Of a stretch of DNA of 64,000 nt, positions 44,984-54,329 are shown one piece after another. The DNA comes from Chloroflexota bacterium (GTDB taxonomy: Bacteria; Chloroflexota; Anaerolineae; Anaerolineales; UBA4823), in assembly GCA_029265355.1 (NCBI GenBank), contig JAJUJL010000001.1, positions 400,491-464,490 on the forward strand, read 5' to 3'. The translations under genes were made by a program, and so were the position numbers. Within the stretch, counting starts at the first letter, position 1, and each line of letters opens with the position of its first letter. The notes beneath the pieces are model-generated. The model had not been told where the DNA came from and ran no database searches. It saw only the letters and a program-made list of their open reading frames with translations.

Positions 44984-47467
44984 TTATTCAAGATACACCA
45001 GCAAATCGCTGCGCCCGCGCAGTTCGCTGATCGAACGCATTCCCAGAATCTCCAGAATGCCGGCAAGCTGCCACTTCCACGAGCTGTACAGGTTCACGAT
45101 CTGCTGGAAACCGACATCCGAGTTGATCTTGCTGGCATGCACGGGATCGGTGGTGGTGATGCCAAATGGGCAGCCCAGGCCTTTTTCACACTGCGCAATG
45201 CGAATGCAACCGATAGCCACCAGTTCAGCAGTTCCCAGGATAGCACCATCCGCGCCTAAAGCAATCGCCTTGGCAACATCCCAGGCGCTGCGCAGCCCGC
45301 CGGAGGCCATCAGCGTCACCTGGTCGCGGATGCCTTCATTCTCCAGGAAACGATGCACCTTGGGAATGGCATACTCGATGGGCATGGCGATATTCTTCTT
45401 AGCAATTTCCGGGGCGGCGCCGGTGCCGCCGTAGGCGCCGTCCAGGTGCACGATGTGCGCTCCGGCGTAGTACGAACCGACCGCCACCATATCCACATCG
45501 GTGGGTGTGGACACTTTTACGCTCACCAGCGCCTGTGGGTTGACTTGCTTGAGCCAATCGACGTGCTTCTTATGATCCTCCACCGAGTAGACGCTGTGAA
45601 AGGGAAAAGGCGAAAAGAGCGAAGTGCCTTCCACCGCCTCTCGCAGGCGCGCTACCGAGCTGGTGTTCTTATTGCCCAGCAAGTGCCCGCCCAGCCCCGG
45701 CTTGGCGCCCTGGGCATATTTGATCTCGATCACCGGAGCGCGCTGCAGTGTCGCCTCGCTGACGCCGAACAGGCCGGTCGCCACCTGGGTGATGATGTGG
45801 TCGGCGTAAGGCTCCAATTCTTCGGGATAGCCGCCCTCTCCGGTGGAGGTGAGGATGCCCAGCGCCTGGGCAGCGCGAGCGCGCGCCAGCATCACCGGCG
45901 TGCCGACGCTGCCGTACGACATACCCGCCCCATACCAGGGCAGCGGCAGCCTGCGCACCGGTCGAGAGGTCTCACGCCGGTTGAGCGGCAGTGAGAAATC
46001 GAATCCATTCGGGTCCGCCTGGATGACCTCGCGCGGGTCGCGATCGAGCTCGAAGGCAAACGCCAGGCGATCGAAACCGCCATCCGAAGCGCCGATGCGG
46101 TGCTCCAGTTCGCCGTTGGGGGGGCAACCGGTCTTGGCTTGCTGCTGCGTTGAAAGCAGCAGCGCCACAGGCCAGCGAAAATCGCCCTCTCCGCCGTTGG
46201 GTTGCGGCAGCCGCCGGTAACGCGAAAACGGCGCGCTGCCGCCCAGCGTCTTGCGAAAAGCCTCGTTTTCGCTCTTAAACCAAATGGTGCGACCCACCTC
46301 GCCGCGCAGGCGACGCACCTCGCGCATACCCATTGCCCCCAGGGCTTCCAGGAGCTGGTCGCGCCAGGCGTTCACCAGGTTGATCACGCGCTGCGCCCCC
46401 CATTCAGCATCGATCTCCTCATTCTCCACCGGGCAGCGACCCTTATCCGCCCACAATGAGCAGCCCCAGGCCACCTGCAGGATGAAATCGACTGCCACCA
46501 GGTCAGCGCCGCAGGCAATGGCCTTGGCGACATGCTCAGCAGCGGCGATGCCGCCCGATGCCACCAGCGTCACCTGGTCGCGGCTGGCATCCGCGACCAA
46601 CCGGTTGTGCACCTCGCGCAGAGCCTCCGGCAGGTAGCGCCCATCCAGGTCCACCCCGACCTCATCTGCATAAAGGTGCAAGACGGGCGCGCCAGCGCGC
46701 ACGCAGCGGGAGGCAATCTCAGCCGCCTGGACGGAAAGCGGCAGGCGCAGGGCAATCACTGCGCCAGGCCAGCGCAAGCGAGCTTTGTCGAGGGCCGCCA
46801 GCAGGCGTGTTGCATCCTGCTCTTCAATTTCAATGTAAGCTGGCACCCAATCCGGCGGCAACAGGTCAAGCTCTGCGAGGGTCAACCTGGCAGCTAATGC
46901 CGTGGAAAACGGAGCCACATCCGCCTGGTAATCGCTGGGGGTGAACAGCGCCAGCGTGCCCAAGGATGCTGCAGCGCGCGCCAATGCCTGCAAAGCGCCG
47001 CGCCCCGGCAGCGGTAGAGGCAGGGGATTAAAAAGCAATGGGACAGGCAGGCTGAGAGCATTGGGCAGCTCGCTGCTCAGCTTTCCATCGTTGGTAAACG
47101 CCAACGCCATCACACCTCCGCCCAAATCCACCTGGGTGGAGATGGACTCGCGACCGTGGATGCCATCCCGGGTGGGTCGAACGATCTCGCTCATATCCAG
47201 CCAGATGCCTTCGAAGCCCTCGCCGGCAAACTTTCCGCCGTAACCCGCGCCGGAAATGGGGATGCGCCCGGTCTCTGCCATGTACCAGGTTTGAGTGACA
47301 ATTTCAGCGGTCCAATAATCGTCGCCGCGCTGGGTGGAACCCATGAACACCTGGTGACCATACTTGACATAGGCGCTGCCTTCGTCCAGGTGAAATTGAG
47401 CCGGGTAGCCGCCGGGCGGCGCTGGCGCCGGGCGAGTGGCGATGTGATAGCGGGCATGAGTGAGCAT
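44984..47467 (-). CDS. Glutamate synthase-related FMN protein with two tandem synthase-type barrels
   Basis: The protein has 827 residues. The C-terminal half is a clear GltB synthase domain: GAGMSYGSVGTP, TSTGEGGYPEELE, IEIKYAQGAKPGLGGHL, and the cluster cysteines in GCIRIAQCEKGLGCPFGITT. The N-terminal half repeats the end of the barrel in degraded form: DQVTLVASGGIAAAEHVAKA against DQVTLMASGGLRSAWDVAKA. It keeps only two cysteines (CSLWADKGRCPV) of the cluster region. The ATG at 47467 has GGAGG six bases upstream. It needs an amidotransferase partner, presumably the gene at 40442. Confidence 0.82.
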   Translation of the reverse strand: MLTHARYHIATRPAPAPPGGYPAQFHLDEGSAYVKYGHQVFMGSTQRGDDYWTAEIVTQTWYMAETGRIPISGAGYGGKFAGEGFEGIWLDMSEIVRPTRDGIHGRESISTQVDLGGGVMALAFTNDGKLSSELPNALSLPVPLLFNPLPLPLPGRGALQALARAAASLGTLALFTPSDYQADVAPFSTALAARLTLAELDLLPPDWVPAYIEIEEQDATRLLAALDKARLRWPGAVIALRLPLSVQAAEIASRCVRAGAPVLHLYADEVGVDLDGRYLPEALREVHNRLVADASRDQVTLVASGGIAAAEHVAKAIACGADLVAVDFILQVAWGCSLWADKGRCPVENEEIDAEWGAQRVINLVNAWRDQLLEALGAMGMREVRRLRGEVGRTIWFKSENEAFRKTLGGSAPFSRYRRLPQPNGGEGDFRWPVALLLSTQQQAKTGCPPNGELEHRIGASDGGFDRLAFAFELDRDPREVIQADPNGFDFSLPLNRRETSRPVRRLPLPWYGAGMSYGSVGTPVMLARARAAQALGILTSTGEGGYPEELEPYADHIITQVATGLFGVSEATLQRAPVIEIKYAQGAKPGLGGHLLGNKNTSSVARLREAVEGTSLFSPFPFHSVYSVEDHKKHVDWLKQVNPQALVSVKVSTPTDVDMVAVGSYYAGAHIVHLDGAYGGTGAAPEIAKKNIAMPIEYAIPKVHRFLENEGIRDQVTLMASGGLRSAWDVAKAIALGADGAILGTAELVAIGCIRIAQCEKGLGCPFGITTTDPVHASKINSDVGFQQIVNLYSSWKWQLAGILEILGMRSISELRGRSDLLVYLE

Positions 47468-47979
47468 TTCAACCTCCACGAAACCAAAAATACAAGCCAC
47501 ATCCGCCAGCTCAGCACCGGGTCGCCTTAAATAAAACAGGCACGCCTGGGCGCGCCCGCTAAATTAAAATAGCTTCAGGTGGGGCGCCCCTCCTCCAGTC
47601 TCGGAACACCGCGCGGCGCTGCGCCGCTGGCGGCCACTGCAGAACGTTTTGTCGGCGGGTTACCCGCGCCGGTTTGTCGCTCTGCGCACAGGAGGGGCAA
47701 ATTCGGGGTATGGCAACCCCGGGAGGCATCCGCTGATCTTTCGATTTTCTCCCGGAATGTCCGGGATTAATCCTACCTCGCGGCAGGAAACCTCCACCTC
47801 GTCACCCAGGCGAATTGCCTGGGCCTTGCGCTACGATTTGCCTGATATTCAATTGTCGATCTAGGACCGATTTTACCTCACTCCCGTCTGAACCGTCAAG
47901 AAAAACTAGACCCTTTCAGACTTCCCCCAAAATGGTCCTTTTGGCCATTTTGGGGGAAACGGATTGCCCACCAATCGTT
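47468..47979 (-). other. Intergenic region rich in hairpins, upstream of the split synthase operon
   Basis: No gene is supported in these 512 bases. Several short perfect palindromes occur in a row: GGGGT/ACCCC (47705-47720), TCCCGGA-ATG-TCCGGGA (47750-47766) and CCCAGGC-GAATT-GCCTGGG (47805-47823). Further GC-rich inverted repeats lie at about 47600-47680. The region must hold the promoter of the operon that begins at 47467. A structured 5' leader or small RNA is possible, but no known riboswitch was recognised. Confidence 0.45.
47924..47956 (-). terminator. Hairpin after the ABC exporter operon
   Basis: CCCCCAAAATGG (47924-47935) and CCATTTTGGGGG (47945-47956) form a perfect 12-base stem with a 9-base loop. 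It lies 23 bases after the stop at 47980. The T-run is poor, so termination is probable rather than sure. Confidence 0.6.
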
Positions 47980-50031
47980 TCATTTAGCTAAAGTGCTCAC
48001 TGCCTCGCCAGCTTTGCGCCCGTTCGGGTTGAGCGCCTCTTCGCGGCGGAACTGGCTCATGTACAGGTTGTAGTAAAAGCCCTTTTTCGCCAGCAGTTCC
48101 TCGTGACGGCCGCGCTCCACGATGCGCCCCTGATCCAGGACCAACACCTGGTCAGCCGAGCGGATGGTGCTCAGGCGATGCGCGATCACAAAGCTGGTGC
48201 GCCCTTCGAGCAGCGTCTCCAGCGCCTGTTGGATCATGCGCTCGGTGCGCGTGTCCACGCTGGAGGTGGCTTCATCCAGGATCAGGATGCGCGGGTTTGC
48301 CAGGGCGGCGCGCGCAATCGCCAGCAGTTGGCGTTGTCCCTGGCTCAAGCCGCTGCCGCGCTCACCCAGCACGGTCTGGTAACCTTCTGGCAAGGATTGA
48401 ATGAATCCATCGGCATGCGCCAGTTGGGCGGCAGCCATCACTTCTTCATCGCTGGCTTCCGGACGACCGAAACGGATGTTTTCCATCACCGAGGCGCTGA
48501 ACAAGAAAGTATCCTGGAGCACGATGCCAATTTGCTTGCGCAGCGACTCGATCTGCACATAGCGCACATCCACACCATCGATCAACACCGACCCGCCGGT
48601 GACATCATAGAAACGCGGGATCAGGTTGATCAGCGTGGTTTTCCCCGCTCCAGTGGGACCGACGATGGCAACTGTCTCGCCTGCTTTGGCAATGAAGTCT
48701 ATGCCATCCAGCACTGCCTCTCCATCTTTATAGGCTGCGGAGACGTTGCGAAACTCAACCTGGCCCTGGATCTCTGGCATCGGCCTGGCATCAGGGCTTT
48801 CCTGGATGGCCGGTTGAACATCCAGCAAGTTAAAAATGCGCTCGCCGCCAGCAATGGCTGATTGCAAATTCGTCCACAGCACAGCAATCTGCTGGATAGG
48901 CTGGTTGAAGCGCTGCACATAACCCAGGAAGGTGATCACCAATCCCAGGGAGACGCTGGTGCCCAGCAGCGACTGGCCACGCAGCAGCGCCAGGCCACCT
49001 ACCACGCTGACAATCGCCAACGCCAGATATCCCAGCGCATCCAGCGTAGGCGCCAGGGCGCTGGTGAATGCCACGGCGCGGATATTGGCATCTCGGTTGG
49101 CAGCATTGGTAGCGCGGAAGTTTTCGATATTCTCCTCCGCCCGGTTGAAGGCCTGCACTTCGCGCACTGCGGAGATACTCTCCTGCAACTCGGCGTTGAC
49201 GCTGCCCATTTCTTCCCGCGTGCGCCGGAAAGCTTTGCGCGCCTGGCTGGAGAACCACACTGTGGCTACCGCCATCACCGGCACCACCACCAGGCTGAGC
49301 AGGCCAAAGGCCAGGCTGCGCGTCAGCATGTTGTAACCAATCCAGAAGAGTAGCAACAAACCGCTCAACACGTTCACCAGGGCAAAGTTGAGCGCCTGTT
49401 GGATCGTCTCAGAGTCATTGGTGATGCGGCTCATCAGATCGCCAGCTTCGTTCTCAGCGTAATAGCCCAGGTGCAAATTGTGCAGGTGACGGAAGACCTC
49501 CACACGCAGCGAGCGCAACACATGCTGCCCGGCCCAGGTCATGGAGAAGAAAGTCAGCCCAGTCAAGATTGAACCAGCGACAAATAACCCGATGATGATC
49601 AAGGTCAAGCGCCCCAAGCCAGCCAGTCGCTCCTGGCTGGTCATCTGGGCCGCATCCGCGGCTGGCGCTGGAAAACCGCCCGCTGTTTGCAGGCTGCGGA
49701 TCACGTTCTGGGTAATGCCTTTGGCGGGATATCCTTCAGATAGCCAGCAACTGCTTGAGGCAGTGTTCGATTCACCGCCGGGCGAGGCTGTCCCCGGGAA
49801 AGCGCTGCCCGCCGACGCAGGGGCCAGGTAGCAGTCCACCACCTGCCCGATCAGGTCTGGGGTGGTCACCTGCGTCCAGGTGGATGCCACTACCAAAACA
49901 GCCACCAAGACCAACAAAAGCCAATAAGGGCGAAAAAGGCGACTAAAACGCCCCAGGGTATCTCCCAGGCGGCGAGGTTTGATTGTTTCCTGGCTCATGA
50001 TACGGCGCATGCCGTCCGGTCCACCAAACAT
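47980..50031 (-). CDS. ABC exporter subunit with canonical ATPase site
   Basis: The protein has 683 residues: six transmembrane helices, then an ATPase domain with Walker A GPTGAGKTTL, signature LSQGQRQLLAIARA and Walker B ILILDEATSSVD with the catalytic Glu. A long extracytoplasmic loop of about 75 residues between the first two helices (Ser-, Ala- and Gly-rich, two Cys) is unusual. The ATG at 50031 has GGAG seven bases upstream. It pairs with the gene at 50113, which has a non-canonical Walker B, so the two should form an asymmetric heterodimer exporting drugs or lipids. LSQGQ replaces the usual LSGGQ. Confidence 0.9.
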   Translation of the reverse strand: MFGGPDGMRRIMSQETIKPRRLGDTLGRFSRLFRPYWLLLVLVAVLVVASTWTQVTTPDLIGQVVDCYLAPASAGSAFPGTASPGGESNTASSSCWLSEGYPAKGITQNVIRSLQTAGGFPAPAADAAQMTSQERLAGLGRLTLIIIGLFVAGSILTGLTFFSMTWAGQHVLRSLRVEVFRHLHNLHLGYYAENEAGDLMSRITNDSETIQQALNFALVNVLSGLLLLFWIGYNMLTRSLAFGLLSLVVVPVMAVATVWFSSQARKAFRRTREEMGSVNAELQESISAVREVQAFNRAEENIENFRATNAANRDANIRAVAFTSALAPTLDALGYLALAIVSVVGGLALLRGQSLLGTSVSLGLVITFLGYVQRFNQPIQQIAVLWTNLQSAIAGGERIFNLLDVQPAIQESPDARPMPEIQGQVEFRNVSAAYKDGEAVLDGIDFIAKAGETVAIVGPTGAGKTTLINLIPRFYDVTGGSVLIDGVDVRYVQIESLRKQIGIVLQDTFLFSASVMENIRFGRPEASDEEVMAAAQLAHADGFIQSLPEGYQTVLGERGSGLSQGQRQLLAIARAALANPRILILDEATSSVDTRTERMIQQALETLLEGRTSFVIAHRLSTIRSADQVLVLDQGRIVERGRHEELLAKKGFYYNLYMSQFRREEALNPNGRKAGEAVSTLAK

Positions 50032-50112
50032 AGTCTCACTCCATCGATAGAACAAAAATCGTTCAGGCTTATAACCAGCGGCCGAGCCGCCGTAACAGGC
50101 CTGATTGGCGCC

Positions 50113-52056
50113 TTATTCGGGCAGCGCCTCTCTCTCGAGAGCTGCATCGCCCATCAACTGAGAGTTATAGATTTCAGCGTAAATCGGGCTCTCTTCGAGC
50201 AGCTCGCAATGCGTGCCCTGGGCGACAATGCGGCCCTTCTCCAGCACCAGGATCAAGTCTGCATTCATCACTGTGCTGATGCGTTGGGCAATGACAAAGC
50301 TGGTGCGGCCTCTCATCAAGCGATCCAACGCCTGTTGAATCTGGGCCTCGGTCGCCAGGTCCACGCTGGAGGTCGAGTCGTCCAGAATCAGGATGTGCGG
50401 GTCGAGCAGCAAGGCGCGCGCAATGGCGATGCGTTGCTTCTGCCCGCCGCTCAGGGTGGCGCCGCGCTCGCCAACCGGCGTGTCATAACCCAACGGGAAT
50501 GATGTGATGAAATCATGCGCTGCAGCTGCTTTCGCGGCTGCTTCGATCTCTTCCTGAGTAGCGTTGGGTCGCCCAAAAGCGATATTCTCGCGGATCGTAC
50601 CAGCAAAAAGGGTGGTTTCTTGTAAGACAATGCCAATCTGTGAGCGCAACGAGCTGATTTTTAGACTGCGCAGATCATAACCATCGATGAGGATGCTGCC
50701 TTGAGAGGGATCATAGAAACGTGGCAACAAGTTGATGATGGTGGTCTTGCCCGAACCGGTGGCGCCCAGCAAAGCCACTGTCTGCCCAGGTAGTACCTCG
50801 AAGTTGACATCCTTCAATACCGGCTCACCGCTGTTGAAATAGCGGAAGGTAACATTGTCAAAGCGAACATGACCTTCGACTGGCGGCAGTTCGATGGCAT
50901 CTGGGCGGTCGGTGACATCGCTCTGCGCGTCCAGGATCTCAAAAATGCGCGCAGCCGAGGCGGAAGCCTGTCCAAGTTGGGTGATAATGAAGCCAAACTG
51001 CGCAACGGGAAAGAACAGGTAAATCAGGTACAGGCTGAATTCCTGCCACTCGCCCAGGGAGAGCGTGCCGCCCACGATCTGGCGCCCGCCAAAATACAGC
51101 ACTGCAGCCTGCCCCAGGTTGGCGATTAAGAATACAAACGGAAACAAGAAAGAGAACAAACGTGAAACCTCGATCTGCTGCGTCATCAAGGCATCCGCGG
51201 CGCGGCGGAACCTGGCCTGCTCCTGCGCCTCGCGCGTAAACGCCTTGACCACCTTGATGCCCGCCAGGTTTTCTTGCAGGATGGTATTCAGCGCCGAAAG
51301 CTTCATCTGCACTTTGGCGAACAGCGGCTGGCTGATCATACCAAAAATAAGAAAGACCACGAATGCCACTGGCAGGATGGGCAAGGCGACCAATGCCAGG
51401 CGCGAGTTGGTAGTAAACAAGATCAGCAGCACACCGACGATGAGCACCAGCGCACCCACCAATTGCAACAGGCCCTGGCCAATAAACAGGCGCACTTTTT
51501 CGACATCATCGGTGGCGCGCACCATCAATTGTCCGGTCTGGTTGCGGTCGTGATATGAGAATGAGAGGCGCTGAATCTTGGCAAACAGATCGTTGCGCAG
51601 ATCGAACGCCACGGTCTGCGAGTTTCGTTCCGCCCAGTAGGCTTGCAGGAAGGCGAAAACGCCACGCAGCGCGGCAAAGATAACGATGGCAATGCCCGCC
51701 GTCAACAACGCCTGAGGGGCATTGACCTGGTCGGCGGTCAGCTTTGCCGTGAGCTGTTCCAGCGACCAATCCCGCGGCAATCCCAACGTCTCCAGAAGAC
51801 GCGGCAACGCTTGCGGCAGGATGGCTGATGGGATTTCGGCCAGGCGAGGCAGCAGATTCTGCGCCAACACACCCTGGGTGACAGCATCGATGATGTTGCG
51901 CACCATGCGCGGCACAGCCAATTGTGAAAGTGTGGCAATGATTAAAAACAGGTATGGTAGGGCCGCTTCACGCCGGTAGCGGGAGAGGTAGCGCAGAGCG
52001 CGACCGAGCGCTCCTCTGGAAACCGGCGCCTGAGAGCCTGGATTTCGTTGACGCAT
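50113..52056 (-). CDS. ABC exporter subunit with degenerate ATPase site
   Basis: The protein has 647 residues: six transmembrane helices and an ATPase domain with Walker A GATGSGKTTI and a full signature LSGGQKQRIAIARA. Walker B is ILILDDSTSSVD, in which Asp replaces the catalytic Glu. This is the pattern of the weak half in heterodimeric exporters such as TM287/288 and BmrCD. An AAGGAG-type site lies before the ATG. It is followed by the partner gene and preceded by a MarR regulator, consistent with a drug or lipid exporter induced by its substrate. Confidence 0.9.
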   Translation of the reverse strand: MRQRNPGSQAPVSRGALGRALRYLSRYRREAALPYLFLIIATLSQLAVPRMVRNIIDAVTQGVLAQNLLPRLAEIPSAILPQALPRLLETLGLPRDWSLEQLTAKLTADQVNAPQALLTAGIAIVIFAALRGVFAFLQAYWAERNSQTVAFDLRNDLFAKIQRLSFSYHDRNQTGQLMVRATDDVEKVRLFIGQGLLQLVGALVLIVGVLLILFTTNSRLALVALPILPVAFVVFLIFGMISQPLFAKVQMKLSALNTILQENLAGIKVVKAFTREAQEQARFRRAADALMTQQIEVSRLFSFLFPFVFLIANLGQAAVLYFGGRQIVGGTLSLGEWQEFSLYLIYLFFPVAQFGFIITQLGQASASAARIFEILDAQSDVTDRPDAIELPPVEGHVRFDNVTFRYFNSGEPVLKDVNFEVLPGQTVALLGATGSGKTTIINLLPRFYDPSQGSILIDGYDLRSLKISSLRSQIGIVLQETTLFAGTIRENIAFGRPNATQEEIEAAAKAAAAHDFITSFPLGYDTPVGERGATLSGGQKQRIAIARALLLDPHILILDDSTSSVDLATEAQIQQALDRLMRGRTSFVIAQRISTVMNADLILVLEKGRIVAQGTHCELLEESPIYAEIYNSQLMGDAALEREALPE

Positions 52057-52099
52057 TGATCAGCATCTCCTTGTAATGAAAATTGCGCCTCGAGTGAGC

Positions 52100-52561
52100 T
52101 CAGCTTTGAGCCGCGTGAGAGGGTTCCTGCTGGCGGGCAGCGCGGGTGAGTAGCTTAAGAGCTTCGATAATCAGCGCCTGTTCTTCCTGGGTTAATGCAT
52201 GCGTCAGGCTTTCCATCCACTGGCGGCGTGCAGCCACCCCTTCGGCGATCAACTGGCGACCCGCAGCGCTCACTGCAATACGCTTGATGCGCCGGTCGTC
52301 TGGATGCTCGCTGCGCTCCAGCAGTCCCTGCTGCACCAGGCGCTCGATCATCTGGCTGGCAGCCGCAGACGAAACACCCAGGTGCTCTCCCAGGTCGGAC
52401 ACACCGCACGCGCCGCCGTGGTACAGACGCATCAACGCGCCGAGCTGACTCATCGAAAGCCCCGCCTGGCGCGTGAAGTACACCAGGTCATTCATCGACC
52501 TGCGCATAAAAATTTCCGACCATTCATGTAGAACCTGTGTAAACTGGACTGTGTCAGTCAT
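52100..52561 (-). CDS. MarR-family regulator of the ABC exporter operon
   Basis: The protein has 153 residues from the ATG at 52561, with GAGG nine bases upstream. The winged helix covers about residues 45-110: LSMSQLGALMRLYHGG, VSDLGEHLGVSSAAASQMIERLV and the wing SEHPDDRRIKRIAV with the typical DxRxxR. It lies 43 bases before the exporter genes. Its own promoter carries a palindrome over the start site, so it most likely represses the whole operon until a ligand binds. Confidence 0.9.
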   Translation of the reverse strand: MTDTVQFTQVLHEWSEIFMRRSMNDLVYFTRQAGLSMSQLGALMRLYHGGACGVSDLGEHLGVSSAAASQMIERLVQQGLLERSEHPDDRRIKRIAVSAAGRQLIAEGVAARRQWMESLTHALTQEEQALIIEALKLLTRAARQQEPSHAAQS

Positions 52562-52580
52562 AGTTAAGCGCCTCAATTAG

Positions 52581-52622
52581 TTAAGTGGGCTTAAATTTAC
52601 ACCCAGCTTTTATCGCTGTCAA
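52581..52622 (-). promoter_or_regulatory. Promoter of the marR-exporter operon with overlapping operator
   Basis: On the minus strand, TTGACA (complement of 52617-52622), a 17-base spacer and TAAATT (complement of 52594-52599) predict a start near 52587. The palindrome TTAAGTGGGCTTAA (52581-52594) covers that start; another TTAAG half site lies at 52564-52568. Autorepression by the MarR protein is likely. Confidence 0.75.
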
Positions 52623-52703
52623 CCGCAGCGACATAAACGTTTGATGAGAAAATTGGAGAGGAGCGCCTGTTTCTCCACGAGGCGCCACCCGCTATCCTGC
52701 CAG

Positions 52704-52712
52704 TGTTATAAT
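52704..52712 (+). promoter_or_regulatory. Extended -10 promoter of the sigma/anti-sigma operon
   Basis: TGTTATAAT contains TG, one base and a consensus TATAAT (52707-52712), with no clear -35. The GTG start lies 28 bases downstream. Confidence 0.6.
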
Positions 52713-52740
52713 CCGCACAATCCTTGCTCATGAGCAGCTT

Positions 52741-53322
52741 GTGAACTATTCAACCTACGATGACTATTCCTTAATACACCTGGTCGCCCTGGCCGAAGAA
52801 AAGGCGCTGGGAGCATTGTATGATCGCTATGGCAAATTGGTGTACAGCATAGCGCTCAACAGCGTGGGCGATGCTGGACTGGCGGAAGAAATCACACAGG
52901 ATGTGTTTTTGCGCATCTGGGAGAAAGCCAGCACCTACCAACCTGAACATGGAAAAGTGCTTACCTGGATCACCAGCATTACCCGTCACCGCGCCATCGA
53001 TATGCTGCGCCGGCGCAGCGCTCGCCCGGAAACCGTACAGCCCGGCTGGGCCGTAGAAGAAGAAGGTGCCGATGACCCGCCTGAGATGGCGGCCCCCGAG
53101 AATGTAGAAGACCTGGTTGATCTGGCGCAGCAGCAGCAGCGGGTGCGCAAAGCCCTGGCGCAGCTCCCGCAAGACCAGCAAAAGGCGTTGGCAATGGCCT
53201 TTTTTCAGGGTTACTCACACAGCGAATTGGCGCTGGCGTTGGGTGAGCCGCTGGGCACGGTCAAGACGCGCATTCGACTGGGCATGCAAAAGCTAAGAGC
53301 ATTGTTGGAAATCGAAGCATGA
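52741..53322 (+). CDS. ECF-type RNA polymerase sigma factor (SigK-like)
   Basis: The protein has 193 residues, starting with GTG. Region 2 (about 22-90) includes ALYDRYGKLVYSIAL, AEEITQDVFLRIWEKA and ITRHRAIDMLRR. Region 4 (about 135-190) includes LPQDQQKALAMAFFQGYSHS and LGTVKTRIRLGMQKLR. ECF factors redirect RNA polymerase to stress genes. The anti-sigma factor gene follows at 88 bases, and its RskA-type domain supports the SigK/RskA grouping. The promoter is of housekeeping type, so autoregulation is not evident. Confidence 0.92.
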   Translation: MNYSTYDDYSLIHLVALAEEKALGALYDRYGKLVYSIALNSVGDAGLAEEITQDVFLRIWEKASTYQPEHGKVLTWITSITRHRAIDMLRRRSARPETVQPGWAVEEEGADDPPEMAAPENVEDLVDLAQQQQRVRKALAQLPQDQQKALAMAFFQGYSHSELALALGEPLGTVKTRIRLGMQKLRALLEIEA

Positions 53323-53410
53323 GCGATACCAGGGCCGGCCAGATTTCCCATGAATTTAAAATCCAATCAACATAATTCCTCGTATCTATGATCGCTCAGA
53401 GGCGATATCA

Positions 53411-54160
53411 ATGTCTGAAAATCATGTCATAGATTTAATCGCGGCCTATGCATTAAACATACTGGAAGCCGATGAGGCTCAGCAGGTGGCTTCTCACCTG
53501 GCGGCATGCTCGAGCTGCGCGACAGAGCTGCAATCCTACCTTCGTGTGGTAGAACAATTGCCGTTGGCGGCTCCGGACGCCAATCCGCCTGCTCATTTGA
53601 AGGCCTGTCTCATGAGCCAGCTTCCCAAAAAACAAAATTTCACTGCCGCTGAAAAACCTGCGCCAATGCACATCGCCCCCGAAAAGCGCCCCTGGTGGCA
53701 GACACTGCTGCAGGCTCTGCCAACCCTCTCACCGGCCTGGAACCTGGCAAGCGCAGTTTTGATCCTGGTCTTGAGCGCCAGCAACCTGTTCTTATGGCAG
53801 CGAATCAAACAGCTCGACCACCCCTCCTCCCGCCACTTTATCACCGTTGACTTGCAAGGCAGTCCGAGCATTCCCAGCGCAGCCGGCGTGCTGGTGATGG
53901 ACGAACAAGGCCATGCCGGCACCCTGGTGGTGGATGGCTTGCCCGTATTGGACAATTCCAAAACCTATCAGTTGTGGTTGATACGCGATGGCGCGCGTAC
54001 CAGCGGCGGCGTTTTTTCTGTGGATTCGCTGGGCTACGGCTCGCTGTGGATCACATCCCAAATCCCTCTCACCCGTTACGACTCTTTTGGCGTCACGATC
54101 GAGCCTGCGGGAGGCAGTCCTGGTCCTACCGGCGAGAAAGTGTTGGGCGGAGAGCTCTAA
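53411..54160 (+). CDS. Anti-sigma factor, ZAS plus RskA-type domain
   Basis: The protein has 249 residues. The N-terminal zinc-binding anti-sigma motif is His29-x3-Cys33-x2-Cys36 (HLAACSSC). A single transmembrane helix lies near 113-137 (SAVLILVLSASNLFLW). The C-terminal extracytoplasmic RskA-type domain has LVVDGLPVLDNSKTYQLWLI and FGVTIEPAGGS. It should hold the upstream sigma factor at the membrane and release it after proteolysis or a redox signal at the zinc site. The unit ends near the 54192 hairpin. Confidence 0.92.
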   Translation: MSENHVIDLIAAYALNILEADEAQQVASHLAACSSCATELQSYLRVVEQLPLAAPDANPPAHLKACLMSQLPKKQNFTAAEKPAPMHIAPEKRPWWQTLLQALPTLSPAWNLASAVLILVLSASNLFLWQRIKQLDHPSSRHFITVDLQGSPSIPSAAGVLVMDEQGHAGTLVVDGLPVLDNSKTYQLWLIRDGARTSGGVFSVDSLGYGSLWITSQIPLTRYDSFGVTIEPAGGSPGPTGEKVLGGEL

Positions 54161-54191
54161 GCCCGATCCTCGACCTGTAATTAAAACCAAA

Positions 54192-54218
54192 GCCCCCAGG
54201 AGGAGTATCCCTGGGGGC
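54192..54218 (-). terminator. Terminator of tRNA-Val, possibly two-way
   Basis: GCCCCCAGG (54192-54200) and CCTGGGGGC (54210-54218) form a perfect 9-base stem. On the minus strand TTTGGTTTT follows, so it mainly ends the tRNA transcript. It may also stop the anti-sigma transcript coming from the other side. Confidence 0.75.
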
Positions 54219-54229
54219 CTTAGTCGGCG

Positions 54230-54306
<77 letters not shown>

Positions 54307-54329
54307 GTTTTCGATCTTACCGGAAGCAA

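Noticed and set aside
47640..47720. A cobalamin riboswitch suggested by a GCCACTG-like string
   Set aside because: The other conserved boxes of the B12 element are absent and the neighbouring gene is not B12-related.
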